DNA of 64,000 bases from Bacillota bacterium (GCA_023418915.1 JAEZYU010000037.1:82417-146416); one strand, 5' to 3'; positions 1 through 9,683 are shown, counted from the first letter of the stretch. Notes: generated by a model not told the origin, from the letters alone. Numbers and translations: made by a program.

Positions 1-390
1 CTTCTTATACTTCTCAACTCTCTGAAAATCCTCTTCAGATGGTGCTTGTAATCGTGACAGATCCATATTATCAGCAAGGTCAGCAAGTTTCACACGACAT
101 GCTGTTTCATTTTCTAGTACGCGGCTGATAAAGTCTTCATAGCTCTCACCCTGCCTTTTGGTGAGCGCTTCAAGTACAGTCAGCACTTCTGATGGGAAGC
201 CGTCATCTTTCAACATCTCCAGCGTAATAGGAGTGTCTTCAATAACATCATGTAAAACAGCACAGATTCGTTCAATTTCATTGTCAGTTCTGAGCATCAC
301 TCGCAGAGGATGCAGTATGTATGGCTGCCCAGCCTTATCCTTCTGGCCTTCATGCGCTTGGGCAGCTTTTTGAATAGCTTTTTCAAGCAT
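1..390 (-). CDS. HD-domain phosphohydrolase (RelA/SpoT-like HD fold), 3' end cut by window
   Basis: The 130 visible residues start MLEKAIQKAAQAHEGQ and contain HPLRVM, then HDVIED (the HD metal-binding pair), then LADLADNMD with a further conserved Asp. This is the HD phosphohydrolase pattern of the (p)ppGpp hydrolase half of RelA/SpoT and of short MESH1-like enzymes. A clear ribosome binding site (AAGGAGGG) sits 7 bases before the ATG at 390. The C-terminus lies beyond the window, so it cannot be told whether a synthetase domain follows. It is inferred to hydrolyse a phosphorylated nucleotide; the substrate is unknown. Confidence 0.8.
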   Translation of the reverse strand, partial: MLEKAIQKAAQAHEGQKDKAGQPYILHPLRVMLRTDNEIERICAVLHDVIEDTPITLEMLKDDGFPSEVLTVLEALTKRQGESYEDFISRVLENETACRVKLADLADNMDLSRLQAPSEEDFQRVEKYKK

Positions 391-410
391 CCTTTAGCCC
401 TCCTTACCAA

Positions 411-914
411 TTAGAATTTCTTTATATATTGTTCTATTTCTGCAGTAGCCATATCGGGATAAGTTTCTCTGAGGCCCAGCCTAATGACATCGATATAGGA
501 GTCGCAAGGCCTATTCTTCACTACAATAGATGAGTGTGTGAATGTTTTTACAGGGATTCCATCAAGTTTACCCAGTTCAAGGACTTCGTCATACCACCCC
601 AACCCTTCCTGCGCTTGTATATCATCAAACTGTTCGCGGGTTATCGTATATATTCTGCTGAGAGTAACTATTGATTCATCTTTTTCTGGATTCAAAAAAG
701 CAACCCCTCCACTCCCCCATTTAGGTGAGCTCTTGCCAAAGTATAATTCATGCGGTATGGTGAACGGCCTTTCGTCCACAGGATCAGCTATATCATTGCA
801 ACCCCTGTAGCAGGCGCCATTGAACCGGCAAACGCCGCCTTTGATATAGTGCATAAACCTTTCCTTTAGCATATTCGAGCCATAACAAGCATACCATACA
901 TAATTTTCACTCAT
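411..914 (-). CDS. Gamma-glutamylcyclotransferase-like (AIG2/GGCT fold) protein
   Basis: The protein has about 167 residues and opens with WYACYGSNML, the Y-G-S-N signature of the GGCT/AIG2 beta-barrel family. Members cleave gamma-glutamyl amides with release of 5-oxoproline, or act on related gamma-glutamyl conjugates. A glutamate in the QAQEGLGWYDE stretch fits the usual position of the catalytic acid. I place the start at the ATG at 914. A longer reading from 938 would overlap the upstream gene, and the GGAAGGGGG tract lies between the two ATGs. It is followed by the HD-domain gene 21 bases away. A second, broken copy of the same fold lies immediately upstream. The physiological substrate is unknown. 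Confidence 0.75.
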   Translation of the reverse strand: MSENYVWYACYGSNMLKERFMHYIKGGVCRFNGACYRGCNDIADPVDERPFTIPHELYFGKSSPKWGSGGVAFLNPEKDESIVTLSRIYTITREQFDDIQAQEGLGWYDEVLELGKLDGIPVKTFTHSSIVVKNRPCDSYIDVIRLGLRETYPDMATAEIEQYIKKF

Positions 915-919
915 ACTTA

Positions 920-1272
920 TCACTTCGCCCCCTTCCATAGCTGATCTTCATAATTAAGCTTTTCCATGCCATCAACATCGCTGTTCCATATATACACAAA
1001 TGCCTTCATTGATCCTTCAGAGGTATCTAGATCAACCTCTCTGCGAATGTACAAGCTTCCTTCACCTTCCAAAAAGTCAAGCCCCTCAAGTGTCTCAGAA
1101 TCTATTTCGTATACTTCTCCCTTGACCTTCTCACCTTCTTCGGGGACAATGTCCGGGAAGTAATTCACATTATACAGTGCGTATCCTGGAAGTTCCGCAC
1201 AGCCAATGAACCTGGAGCCCGACAGAAACTATGTCCGCGCATAAGCGTACCGTAAACAAATACCTTATACAT
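920..1272 (-). pseudogene. Frameshifted gamma-glutamylcyclotransferase-like gene
   Basis: Reading from the ATG at 1272 gives MYKVFVYGTLMRGHSF, whose Y-G-T-L motif is the hallmark of GGCT/BtrG proteins, but this frame stops about 35 codons in. The rest of the family sequence, including FIGCAELPGYALYNV and a C-terminal FLEGEGSLYIRREV segment, continues in another frame down to 920. The frame change falls near 1220-1240. Joining both frames gives a normal-length protein of about 115 residues. It is either a recent pseudogene or a sequencing indel. The neighbouring gene encodes a related but more divergent member of the same fold. Confidence 0.7.
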
Positions 1273-1305
1273 ACAATCTTCTCCCTCTCAGATCGATGAT
1301 ACTCC

Positions 1306-1752
1306 TCATATAACACATCCGGCATTTACCTTTGTAGCATGGGCAAGTTCCAAAACAAAATTTTCCATATGCGAAGCCAACTGTTTTATATCATAATCAA
1401 GATCAATCCGAATAGCTTTAATGGAAAGCACACCAACATCCTTGGAAATCTCAACTTGTCTGTCCATTCATTGTACCGAGGTAACGGGTAGGTTCTTGGA
1501 ATCTAACACTAACAGTCGGAACCGCCGCCTCGCTCAATAACTTATATACTATATTTTCAAAAAGCTTATTCAGTGGAACCTGAAAGCTGAATGTCGTCTC
1601 ATCGCCCTTATTTAGATTTTCAGACGAGACGAATTGTGATAAAGCATTTTTGCCCTATTAGTAACCGTACTGTACTGGAGCCATAACGAAATACTCCCGA
1701 TGTAACTATATTCCAAGCATCTACTATAGACTTAAATTGTCCATAATGCAGA
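1306..1752 (-). pseudogene. Decayed gene of unknown function, three frames
   Basis: This stretch has no long open frame, but three successive minus-strand frames read as plausible protein and join end to end. The first contains FKSIVDAWNIVTSGVF. The second, about 65 residues, contains FSFQVPLNKLFENIVYKLL. The third, about 50 residues from near 1467, contains GVLSIKAIRIDLDYDI and ends at 1306. At least two frameshifts are needed, so I call it a remnant of a roughly 150-residue gene. The N-K-L-F-E stretch faintly recalls McrC-type restriction proteins, but I would not assign it on that alone. It lies just downstream of the nuclease-like gene at 1765. Confidence 0.45.
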
Positions 1753-1764
1753 TGTATTATAATA

Positions 1765-2325
1765 CTATATATCAAATAGTTGAAGCTGTTGTAATACTAT
1801 ATCATTTATAACAAGGGTAAGGTTTCGTTGTACTGGGTATATCTCGGCACTTTCCCACAAATACTTTTTTATGCTTGTAGCTATTCCTATACTGACTCCT
1901 CTTGTTGCAAGTTCATTTACTATTTCTATAGCATCAAACAGGTACACATGCTTTATGCACCAGGGCAATGTTCTGCCTTTTGATGAAGCTGCTGACTCTT
2001 TTTCGCCGGTCATAACAAGATAATAGTCAGGCAAGCAATCCTGATTTATATCCAACAATCCCGACTGCTTAGTATACCACTTGATATTAACAGATTTTCC
2101 TTGCAAACAGCCTTCTGTGAAATAACCATCAATACCTTTATGGCTTGCCGACTCCATAAGGCTTATACCAAAAACCGCTGATGCAATATACTCTCCTGCA
2201 TGACCGATAATTGCAGGCCGGTTTATTATCTTGGATATAGAACTGTCAACTTTATTCTTCTGTTTGATCAATAACGATAGCTCTTGCAATTCCTCCATAA
2301 TTTCCTCTCTTTTTAGCTGTTCCAT
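1765..2325 (-). CDS. Hypothetical protein, possible PD-(D/E)XK-type nuclease fold
   Basis: This 186-residue protein has no signal peptide or membrane segment. After a charged helical N-terminus it shows G-H-A-G-E (41-45), G-I-D-G-Y-F (Asp66) and V-N-I-K-W-Y (Lys82). The spacing of Glu45, Asp66 and a strand-borne Lys82 resembles the restriction-endonuclease-like core, so I infer a nuclease or inactive nuclease fold; I do not recognise the family by name. It starts 21 bases after the DUF429 gene and appears to be the last gene of the operon that begins with the helicase at 7554. Its position in a probable defence cluster supports a nucleic-acid role, but the function is not established. Confidence 0.55.
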   Translation of the reverse strand: MEQLKREEIMEELQELSLLIKQKNKVDSSISKIINRPAIIGHAGEYIASAVFGISLMESASHKGIDGYFTEGCLQGKSVNIKWYTKQSGLLDINQDCLPDYYLVMTGEKESAASSKGRTLPWCIKHVYLFDAIEIVNELATRGVSIGIATSIKKYLWESAEIYPVQRNLTLVINDIVLQQLQLFDI

Positions 2326-2345
2326 TATTCAATTTTACCAACCAA

Positions 2346-3092
2346 TTAAGTTTTGGCACTTTTTTCACCATAAACAATTTCCATGTTCAAATCTCTTGCA
2401 TCTTTCGCCGGAACCTCCGGTATGGTAGTGAAGCCATTATTCAATCCTAAAAGTCCCGATACCGCCAGACATAGCGCATCAATACAGTCCACCCGATAAC
2501 TCCATAAAACCGAATGAGCAGCAATATAGGAAACAAACTCCCTGGTTTTGCCGTAGAATTCCTCTAGCACCTCAACCCTGTCTCGAAAACCATCTTCAGT
2601 ATGCTTACTATTATAGAGTGGTAAATAGAAGTTATCCCTTGTTGCAAGCACAGCAAAGCATACTTCCGGATGACTCTCCCGAAGTTTTCCTTTAAACTCC
2701 GTTACATTCTCCAAAAACTCGTCAATTTCACGAATTTGACTACAAATCGCAAAAGATTGCATGCTAAGGCCTTTCTCAAGGTAATATTTATTTATCTGAG
2801 ATGCCTTAAAGTATTCTTCCTCATAAACGGCTTGCCTACAAGGCGTATTAAAAATACAAGAGGTTCTTCCAGACAGATAGGTTCTAGCCTCGGAATCCGG
2901 CCGCACATCCTTTTTATCTTCAGGCAAACCAATCGGCATGTCCACAAGTAAGCTATTACTATCAGCATATTTTAAGCAAATCTCTTTAATATTCTTATAC
3001 AATTCTACCTCAAAACCAGTATCCATTATATTGACTGCAATCCACCCACCTCTACAGCCATCAATACCAACACTGCTGAAGCTTCTCTCCAT
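2346..3092 (-). CDS. DUF429 family protein (RNase H-fold predicted nuclease)
   Basis: This 248-residue protein begins with GIDGCRGGWIAV and then LLVDMPIGLPED, the two conserved Asp-bearing motifs of DUF429, a family predicted to adopt an RNase H-like nuclease fold. Later conserved parts include SHPEVCFAVL and a C-terminal D-C-I-D-A-L-C-L segment, also typical. Length matches the family. It lies 46 bases after the PD-(D/E)XK nuclease gene and 21 bases before the next gene, so co-transcription is likely. The family is largely uncharacterised; no substrate is proposed. A role in the surrounding putative defence operon is an inference from position. Confidence 0.8.
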   Translation of the reverse strand: MERSFSSVGIDGCRGGWIAVNIMDTGFEVELYKNIKEICLKYADSNSLLVDMPIGLPEDKKDVRPDSEARTYLSGRTSCIFNTPCRQAVYEEEYFKASQINKYYLEKGLSMQSFAICSQIREIDEFLENVTEFKGKLRESHPEVCFAVLATRDNFYLPLYNSKHTEDGFRDRVEVLEEFYGKTREFVSYIAAHSVLWSYRVDCIDALCLAVSGLLGLNNGFTTIPEVPAKDARDLNMEIVYGEKSAKT

Positions 3093-3137
3093 ATACCCTC
3101 ACCACTCCTCACATCGTTGTTATAGCGATTTTGTTCT

Positions 3138-4220
3138 TCATCTAAATTCCCTGAACTCCATATGCCTCTTTTTCCGACTATATGTGAATAGACTTACCGG
3201 ACCTTTTATGTAGTTACCTGTAACAAAATGGAGTCTTGCCGATATGTCAGACTGACCGTTAAGATTGACAAATTTGCAGGAAAACAGATAGTCTATGAAT
3301 TCAAACCAGCTTTTCCGTTCATCCTTATCCACCCTATCAAAAAGAAGATTGATTGGCACCTTTTCCATTGCTAATGAATTTTCGAGAATTTTTATCTTTC
3401 TATCTGAGATCATTTTATCTATGTAAGCACGTATTTTAGTATATAGTTCCTCTTTATCCAAAGCCGTCAATCGATTCAAGTATATATCATATGTTTTATT
3501 CTTTACATTCTGTTTCCCCAATCTTTTGATCACTTCAAACAGCTCTGTAGAGTCGTCACCAAAAAAATACTGAAAAGGCCTCTCTCCTTTCGCAACGCTT
3601 GGATTGCTAATGCCTTTTTTGTTCAAATATTCAACCAGATCAATAATAAAATTCTGAGATGTATTATCGACCTCATTAATACAGTCTTTAATTATTTCAT
3701 ATACGCTTTTCCAAGTAATTTGACACAGGCAGTCATAATTACTATTCAAAAACTCAGTGTACTCATCACATTTTTGTATCTTGCTATACCAGTCGATATT
3801 ATCTTCATTTGTAACTGCCAGATAGTAGAAATCTTTATCTTCGGCATCTTTTCTGCCTTCTTCTATTTCTCTGACAATCTGCGGTTTCATTTTAGTACTG
3901 CCATAATCAAAATCAGATAAGTATTTTGCCTCCACAACAATGTACATATCATCGTTTTGAATGATTATATCAGGCTCAGTACCATCTTTATATGAATGCC
4001 AAAAGTGAAATGACTGCTTGCTTTTAAATGCAATTATTCCAGCTTTCTCAAGGATTCTGTTCAGCACACGGTAATCAATATTTTTTATGATACCGAATAC
4101 ATTACCTGTCAGGACATCCTCCATCCTTGTTATATCTCTTGGAATTAATTTTGCTAAAGAGTCTTCCGCCAAATCAAAATCAACAAAATTAAGTTTACCA
4201 TGGATCTCTGAGATAATCAT
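3138..4220 (-). CDS. PD-(D/E)XK nuclease family protein
   Basis: This protein has about 360 residues. A clean PD-(D/E)XK signature is present: P-D (Asp84), a 12-residue spacer ending in hydrophobic strand residues, then V-E-A-K (Glu97, Lys99). A later Q-I-V-R-E-I-E-E-G motif matches the glutamine helix seen in restriction-type nucleases. The remainder is helical and unassigned. I prefer the ATG at 4220 over the GTG at 4241. It lies 131 bases downstream of the helicase/PLD gene on the same strand and before DUF429. Together these suggest a helicase-nuclease defence operon. The DNA or RNA target is unknown. Confidence 0.75.
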   Translation of the reverse strand: MIISEIHGKLNFVDFDLAEDSLAKLIPRDITRMEDVLTGNVFGIIKNIDYRVLNRILEKAGIIAFKSKQSFHFWHSYKDGTEPDIIIQNDDMYIVVEAKYLSDFDYGSTKMKPQIVREIEEGRKDAEDKDFYYLAVTNEDNIDWYSKIQKCDEYTEFLNSNYDCLCQITWKSVYEIIKDCINEVDNTSQNFIIDLVEYLNKKGISNPSVAKGERPFQYFFGDDSTELFEVIKRLGKQNVKNKTYDIYLNRLTALDKEELYTKIRAYIDKMISDRKIKILENSLAMEKVPINLLFDRVDKDERKSWFEFIDYLFSCKFVNLNGQSDISARLHFVTGNYIKGPVSLFTYSRKKRHMEFREFR

Positions 4221-4350
4221 GCTTAACACCCCACTCACCACACATACTATATAGACTTATCTGTTTATCTGGACAGCATATTCATTAAGCTAATTTTTAG
4301 TAAATGTAACCATATCCTCTGTGCTAATCTATTATTAAATCAAGCAACAA

Positions 4351-7300
4351 TTACACAATCCCCTTATTCGCCTTTTGCATCATAGCACCTGGTATCTCCT
4401 CTTTCATCCGCCAGATAAAGCTTATGGGCATATCACCGCTGTGGCTCACATATTCCGCTTCACCGAGGAAAGTATACGCCTCGGCAAAGTAGCCCGACCT
4501 CTTATTCTCCCTGACAAACAGAACAATCTTGTTACCGGTCTTCAGGTGATTGATGTACCTCTGGCCAGTGGGACTTTTAACTGAGGTTCTGCTCTGGCTC
4601 TGCCAGTGAAACAATCGCTCATTTATAGCATAGTCTTCATAAAGCGTTGAAGGAGAATAGTCTTTTTCTGATTTGTTTAGGGTTATAAAAAATGTATCCA
4701 GCTCAAACTCCTGAAAATACTTTGCTCCCTCTCTAAAGGAAGGCTTTTTGCTTTCGTTGAAATAACCAAACGCCGCCATTATCTGATAAACAGAATAACT
4801 GCAGTAAACATTCAGCGGGCAGACTGTCCCCAGATCCACATCCTTATCAATAAAGTCAATATGCTGGTAATTATACTCAAGTATTTCTTTGATTTCCTCA
4901 ACCAATTCCTTGTTATTTACACAAAGCTGCAGCAAAGCATCTGCAAATGTCCCATACACCAGCCTCTCAGGTGGCTCGCCAAAAAGGCTGTAATATAGCA
5001 TACCCAGCATTAACCTTTCTGCTTCATTAGCAGAATGGATGTTGGACAAAGAATCATTATTACTGGTAGCATTTCTGAGAACCTTTACCCAGTATTCGAT
5101 CAGTTTCCTCGAGTTTATATGGAAGAAATTCTTGAACCTTTTAACTATTATATCCTCATCAGCATTTCCAAAGCCGTTGACCAATCCGGCGTCTACCTTC
5201 ATTCTAACAAAGCTTCGATCCCCGGCTTTGCCATAAACGTCCGCCAGCGAATATTGATAATGCGTCAAAAAGTTAGCGAGTGTAGGCTTCAGGCCGGTAT
5301 CATCCTCAAAATATCTTAGCTTGTTTACAAGATTTGCTTTTGTCAGCTTTGCATCCTTGATATTTCTTAGCACATATTCCTTTGCCTGTTTTTCAAGATG
5401 GATATAACACCCTCTGGGCAGGCTTAAGAATCCATTTGTGATACAATACTCCACTGAATGCTTTGTCCTTCCCATCAGCGCCTTGAATTTCGATTCGAAA
5501 TCATAATTCCTGTGGGCCTGCCCCACAAAATCGAGCACCGTTAAGCATTCCTTCCCTTCACTATGCCTCAAACCTCTGCCAAGCTGCTGAAGAAAAATAG
5601 TCAAGCTTTCAGTCGGCCTCAGGAAAAGTACAGTGTTTACTTCAGGAATATCGACACCCTCATTGTACACATCCACTGAAAATATGAATTTGATATCACC
5701 CTTTCTCAGCCTGCTGATCGCGCTGTTCCTCTCTTGCTGATCTGTTTCTCCGCATACAGTTATGGACGGAATACCTTTTTGATTGAATTTTTTAGTCATA
5801 TACCTGGCATGTTCAACACCAACGCAGAATCCCAAGCCAATTACTTCATTGATGTCTGTAGTGTATTTATGAATGCTTTGAATGATCTCCCTGACTCTGA
5901 TGTCATCGCTATTGATATACAGGCCTTCAAGTTCATTCCTGTCATAGCCTCCGCGAGTCCACTTCAACTGTGACAGGTCAACCGTATCAGAAATCGCAAA
6001 ATACTGGAATGGGCTCAGAAACTTTCGATCAATCGCTTCGGCAAGTCTGATCTCTGCCGCAACCCTTCCATCGAATCGTTCTATAACATTTTTCCCATCC
6101 ATTCGTTCCGGTGTAGCTGTCAAGCCAAGGAGTATTTTAGGTTTGTAATAATCCAGCAGTATTTGATATGAAGGGGCTTCTGCATGGTGAAATTCATCAA
6201 CAATAATGAAATCATAAAAGTCCGGCGTTGTTTTTTCATAAAGCCTTGAGGAATTAAAGCTCTGAATGCTCATAAACAGCTTATCTATGGATTGGGGCAC
6301 ATGTGCGCCTACATACAGATCGCCGAAATTATTGTCCTTCAATATTGCACGAAATGTATCCCTGCTGCGTTTCAATATTTCTTCACGGTGAGCTATAAAT
6401 AAGAGGTTATTCCTCTCTCTTCTATTCTCATACATATAGTTTTTGTAATCAAATGCCGCTATCACTGTCTTGCCGGTACCTGTGGCAGCAACCAACAGAT
6501 TTTTATATCTGCCGTATAGCTTTCGCTCAGCTTGAAGCTTTTCCAATATCTCCTTCTGATAATAATATGGCTGCACATCAAGGGCAAAAACAACATCATT
6601 GTCAGAGCCGGCAGATGCTTCTTTGTTTAATGATTTGATCAGCCGCTCTCTATCCTCTTCCTCTTCACCATTGAATGTTGTAAACTCATTGTCATTCCAA
6701 TAGTTCTCAAATGTAGCCTCTATTTTTTGAATAACGCTAAGGGAGTCCTTTTCTGTTACTTTCAGATTCCATTCCAGCCCTGCAGTCAATGCTGCATTCG
6801 ATAAATTTGAAGAGCCGATATACGCAGTTGTAAAACCGGTGTCCCTCTTGAACATATATGCCTTGGCATGAAGCCTGGTCCGTTTTGTATCATATGATAT
6901 CTTTATTTCTGTATTCTTGAGCTCGCTAAGCACCTTTATCGCCTTATAGTCAGTAGCTCCCATATACGATGTCGTAATTATTCTGAGCTTGTGATTGTCA
7001 CCCTGGGTGAATTCTTTTAACTCTTCAATAATGCATACCAAGCCGCTCCATTTGATAAATGAAACAAGCATATCAATACGATCACTGCAAAGTATCTCCT
7101 TCTTAAGCTCGTTGACCATGTTGGGCTCCAAGGGGGAGTTGGTGAATAACGTGCTCTGTGAAAGCGACGTAACCGGCCGGACTGCATTCTTTTCTTTTAT
7201 TGATCTAATGGTGTTAATCTTCGAATAAAGAGATGTCAGAACCTCTCCCTCGTCGGCGATTTTCAAGCCTTGCAGACTTTCTTCTCCCGCAAGCTTGCTG

Positions 7301-7554
7301 AGAGTTTTGATCATTTCATTGCATGCTTTTATCTGCAGGAGCAGCGATTCTTTGTCATTATCATTGTTGCTTTCTCTGATAAAGCGCAGACCTTTTTTAA
7401 TGACAGAGGAAATATAGCCTGAAAGCATATTTTTCGCTTCTTCAACATCAATCTGCTCCTTCTCGAGCTGGAATTCAGCCGGATCAAGCTTTTGAAGCTG
7501 CTCTTTCAGGTTGTGATGAATTATTTGTTCATAGACGCCTTGTTTTAGGTCCAT
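4351..7554 (-). CDS. SF2 DEAD/DEAH helicase with PLD nuclease domain and C-terminal DUF3427
   Basis: About 1070 residues; numbers below are from an upstream ATG at 7584. A helical N-terminus is followed by a PLD-type HKD motif (His239, Lys241, Gly-Ser 257-258, Asn260). The SF2 motor has Walker A A-T-G-T-G-K-T (367-373), D-E-F-H, L-T-A-T-P and Q-L-G-R-G-L-R. The C-terminal 70 residues look like DUF3427. This architecture is common in phage-defence islands and resembles helicase-nuclease restriction proteins. I choose the ATG at 7554 because AGAGGT lies 5 bases before it. It heads an apparent operon with a PD-(D/E)XK nuclease, DUF429 and a small nuclease-like gene. A combined DNA-translocating and cleaving role is inferred. 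Confidence 0.85.
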   Translation of the reverse strand: MDLKQGVYEQIIHHNLKEQLQKLDPAEFQLEKEQIDVEEAKNMLSGYISSVIKKGLRFIRESNNDNDKESLLLQIKACNEMIKTLSKLAGEESLQGLKIADEGEVLTSLYSKINTIRSIKEKNAVRPVTSLSQSTLFTNSPLEPNMVNELKKEILCSDRIDMLVSFIKWSGLVCIIEELKEFTQGDNHKLRIITTSYMGATDYKAIKVLSELKNTEIKISYDTKRTRLHAKAYMFKRDTGFTTAYIGSSNLSNAALTAGLEWNLKVTEKDSLSVIQKIEATFENYWNDNEFTTFNGEEEEDRERLIKSLNKEASAGSDNDVVFALDVQPYYYQKEILEKLQAERKLYGRYKNLLVAATGTGKTVIAAFDYKNYMYENRRERNNLLFIAHREEILKRSRDTFRAILKDNNFGDLYVGAHVPQSIDKLFMSIQSFNSSRLYEKTTPDFYDFIIVDEFHHAEAPSYQILLDYYKPKILLGLTATPERMDGKNVIERFDGRVAAEIRLAEAIDRKFLSPFQYFAISDTVDLSQLKWTRGGYDRNELEGLYINSDDIRVREIIQSIHKYTTDINEVIGLGFCVGVEHARYMTKKFNQKGIPSITVCGETDQQERNSAISRLRKGDIKFIFSVDVYNEGVDIPEVNTVLFLRPTESLTIFLQQLGRGLRHSEGKECLTVLDFVGQAHRNYDFESKFKALMGRTKHSVEYCITNGFLSLPRGCYIHLEKQAKEYVLRNIKDAKLTKANLVNKLRYFEDDTGLKPTLANFLTHYQYSLADVYGKAGDRSFVRMKVDAGLVNGFGNADEDIIVKRFKNFFHINSRKLIEYWVKVLRNATSNNDSLSNIHSANEAERLMLGMLYYSLFGEPPERLVYGTFADALLQLCVNNKELVEEIKEILEYNYQHIDFIDKDVDLGTVCPLNVYCSYSVYQIMAAFGYFNESKKPSFREGAKYFQEFELDTFFITLNKSEKDYSPSTLYEDYAINERLFHWQSQSRTSVKSPTGQRYINHLKTGNKIVLFVRENKRSGYFAEAYTFLGEAEYVSHSGDMPISFIWRMKEEIPGAMMQKANKGIV

Positions 7555-7737
7555 TGATACCTCTCTATAGTGGAATTGCTCCACATTACCATGATTCGTG
7601 TGAATTTACATCAAGACATATTCTAGTGCTTTATTTAGTTTATTCACTTTAAAAATCAGTTGAATCACTTTGATTATCTTTTATTGTCTAATGCTTTATG
7701 AATATTATCTTCATATTTCTTACATAAAATTATTTAA

Positions 7738-9303
7738 CTATTTTTCAACATGGCCTCCCTTAAGTTGTAAAGTTGTTACGCCGCTTACTTTTACATTTAG
7801 TTCCTGACAAATTCTTTGTTTATATTTATAATCAACTTTGTGCAAATACATATAATGTATAACCATTCTCCGTAATATGTTAGCCGCAAAACAATTGTTG
7901 TTATTATCCAATTCCTTGTATAGCTTTATTATTTCATCAACATTAAAAATATTTAAGCAGTCAAATTTTATACTCATATTGATAATTTTGAATGAAGTTG
8001 AACTGTTACATCTTAACAATTCCGTATAAGTTTCTACTAATTTATCATTTGATATTGAATCTGACACTTTTTTTACCAATAAAACAGATACGTTTTCAAC
8101 TAAGTAATATAAAAACTTTCTTACTTTATCTTCTATGTTAAGGATATTCGCATTATTATGTTTATTAACTTCTTTCACCATATTCTCAATAATATTATCT
8201 ATGCTACATTCAATTAGCTCGGTGAATGCTCCTAGTATTCTCATTCCTAAATTATGGCACTCATAGGCAATATCATGCTTAACTTCTGCAATTATTTTAC
8301 CAGGATAATTCTTTAAAATCTGTCCTAGTATCTCAAGTGTTTTGAAAGCTTTATTAATATCTAGAATGTTATTAAGCTCAGTATCGTTTTCAGTGGTTTC
8401 CGATGCAATTGCAGTTTGTTCTTGTGACTCTTTAAAACTCTTATATCGATACTCATCCTGCTTACTTAGTAAATTATCTCGATTCTTTTTCACATCATCA
8501 GATATAGAAAGGGAAATTTTTTGTGATTTTCTATCCATATTTTTTATAAACTCACCGTAATTATCAAAATCGAACTCACTAATAGATTCAAAAATCAGCA
8601 TGGAATTTAACATTATTTCATCAATGATAAATTGATCTTTTCGCAAATGACATAAAAAGAGAATAATATTTGCATATTCCTCAATATAAAGATTTTTGCT
8701 TAACTCACAAATATAATCTCTAATCTCTTTTAAATCGATATTATCAGAAAAGTATTTTGCTACAAAATAATAATAGATGTATGAATACTTCATTTTCAAG
8801 CTATTACTATCGATATACTCTAGAATATGACATAATATTAGTTCCTCCAGTTTTTTTTCATGAGAAAGCCGTAAAGCATATTTTTTACAAAACCGCTCAT
8901 TTACTTCTAATATGTCATTAATATCAATAATTTTTTTACTACTCCTAAATATATAGTATGCTAATTCACATAAGTACGAATCAAAAATACCTATACTGTC
9001 ATTGTCTTTATTTATACTTATCAGCATATTATTTATCAGTGTCTGATACAAATATCCATACGAACTGATTTTTGGATCTATGTTATTAGCTGCTTCATAC
9101 TGATTTAATAGAAGAAGTATATATATCGGATATGAAGGGACTAATCCCTTACCTATAACAGCATCAATAGTTTTCCCAACTTTATCACTTTTTCGATCCA
9201 GTTCATCATCAGTTACTATAAATTCCTGACCTATACCATACCACTTCTTAATTAGTCTATCTCGAAGTAAATATCCGAAATCTAGAATTATACAACTCAC
9301 CAT
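7738..9303 (-). CDS. C-terminal part of a metallophosphoesterase-STAND protein (third fragment)
   Basis: This 521-residue reading frame begins inside a conserved segment, E-M-V-S-C-I-I-L-D-F-G-Y-L-L-R-D-R-L-I-K-K-W, typical of the region after the NTPase core in metallophosphoesterase-STAND proteins. The frame is open upstream of the ATG to about 9370 and there encodes F-T-D-D-Y-Y-R-L-Q-Y, which joins the preceding fragment through a -1 shift. The rest is helical and AT-rich, with no repeats I can name; in STAND proteins this part usually senses the trigger. On its own it has no good ribosome binding site. I regard it as the sensor half of one broken or recoded gene, not a separate gene. Confidence 0.6.
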   Translation of the reverse strand: MVSCIILDFGYLLRDRLIKKWYGIGQEFIVTDDELDRKSDKVGKTIDAVIGKGLVPSYPIYILLLLNQYEAANNIDPKISSYGYLYQTLINNMLISINKDNDSIGIFDSYLCELAYYIFRSSKKIIDINDILEVNERFCKKYALRLSHEKKLEELILCHILEYIDSNSLKMKYSYIYYYFVAKYFSDNIDLKEIRDYICELSKNLYIEEYANIILFLCHLRKDQFIIDEIMLNSMLIFESISEFDFDNYGEFIKNMDRKSQKISLSISDDVKKNRDNLLSKQDEYRYKSFKESQEQTAIASETTENDTELNNILDINKAFKTLEILGQILKNYPGKIIAEVKHDIAYECHNLGMRILGAFTELIECSIDNIIENMVKEVNKHNNANILNIEDKVRKFLYYLVENVSVLLVKKVSDSISNDKLVETYTELLRCNSSTSFKIINMSIKFDCLNIFNVDEIIKLYKELDNNNNCFAANILRRMVIHYMYLHKVDYKYKQRICQELNVKVSGVTTLQLKGGHVEK

Positions 9304-9305
9304 TT

Positions 9306-9683
9306 CTAGGAATTCAGGAATATTGTTTTTATTAGTAATGTATTGTAGACGATAGTAATCGTCTGTAAAATAATTATTGTATCAAACTTTTGCATAAGAA
9401 ATGAGAAAAGCTTAGATATTCCTTGATTATTTAAATTTATGTTGTTAAAATCATCTATAAGAATTGCTTTATCATTTTTATTACGTGAATTGTAATCATC
9501 AACTAATTCATTACAGTACTGCTCGCTGAATATTCTGTTTATAGTTCTTTGTAAACTAATTTCTTCTATCTCACTTAGTTCTTTTGAATTTACCATTAAA
9601 GGTATAATACTCTCACCATATAGGTCAATAAATAGTTTTTTGCACATTGCTGTCTTTCCACAATTATCCGACCCCGTTATCAT
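9306..9683 (-). CDS. STAND-type P-loop NTPase fragment (second fragment)
   Basis: This 125-residue frame contains the P-loop G-S-D-N-C-G-K-T near its start and a Walker B strand K-A-I-L-I-D-D-F, so it is the first half of a STAND/NACHT-like ATPase core. Its frame is open 5' of the ATG and joins the metallophosphoesterase gene exactly by a -1 shift at A-AAA-AAT (9695-9701). A second -1 shift in the ATTATTTTACAG run near 9372-9383 would join it to the next fragment. Without the shifts it would be an isolated, truncated NTPase. Its codon use is strongly AT-biased, like both flanking fragments. Confidence 0.6.
   Translation of the reverse strand: MITGSDNCGKTAMCKKLFIDLYGESIIPLMVNSKELSEIEEISLQRTINRIFSEQYCNELVDDYNSRNKNDKAILIDDFNNINLNNQGISKLFSFLMQKFDTIIILQTITIVYNTLLIKTIFLNS

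Noticed and set aside
1306..1752. McrC restriction gene
   Set aside because: Only a short N-K-L-F-E similarity within a frameshifted remnant; too little to name the family.
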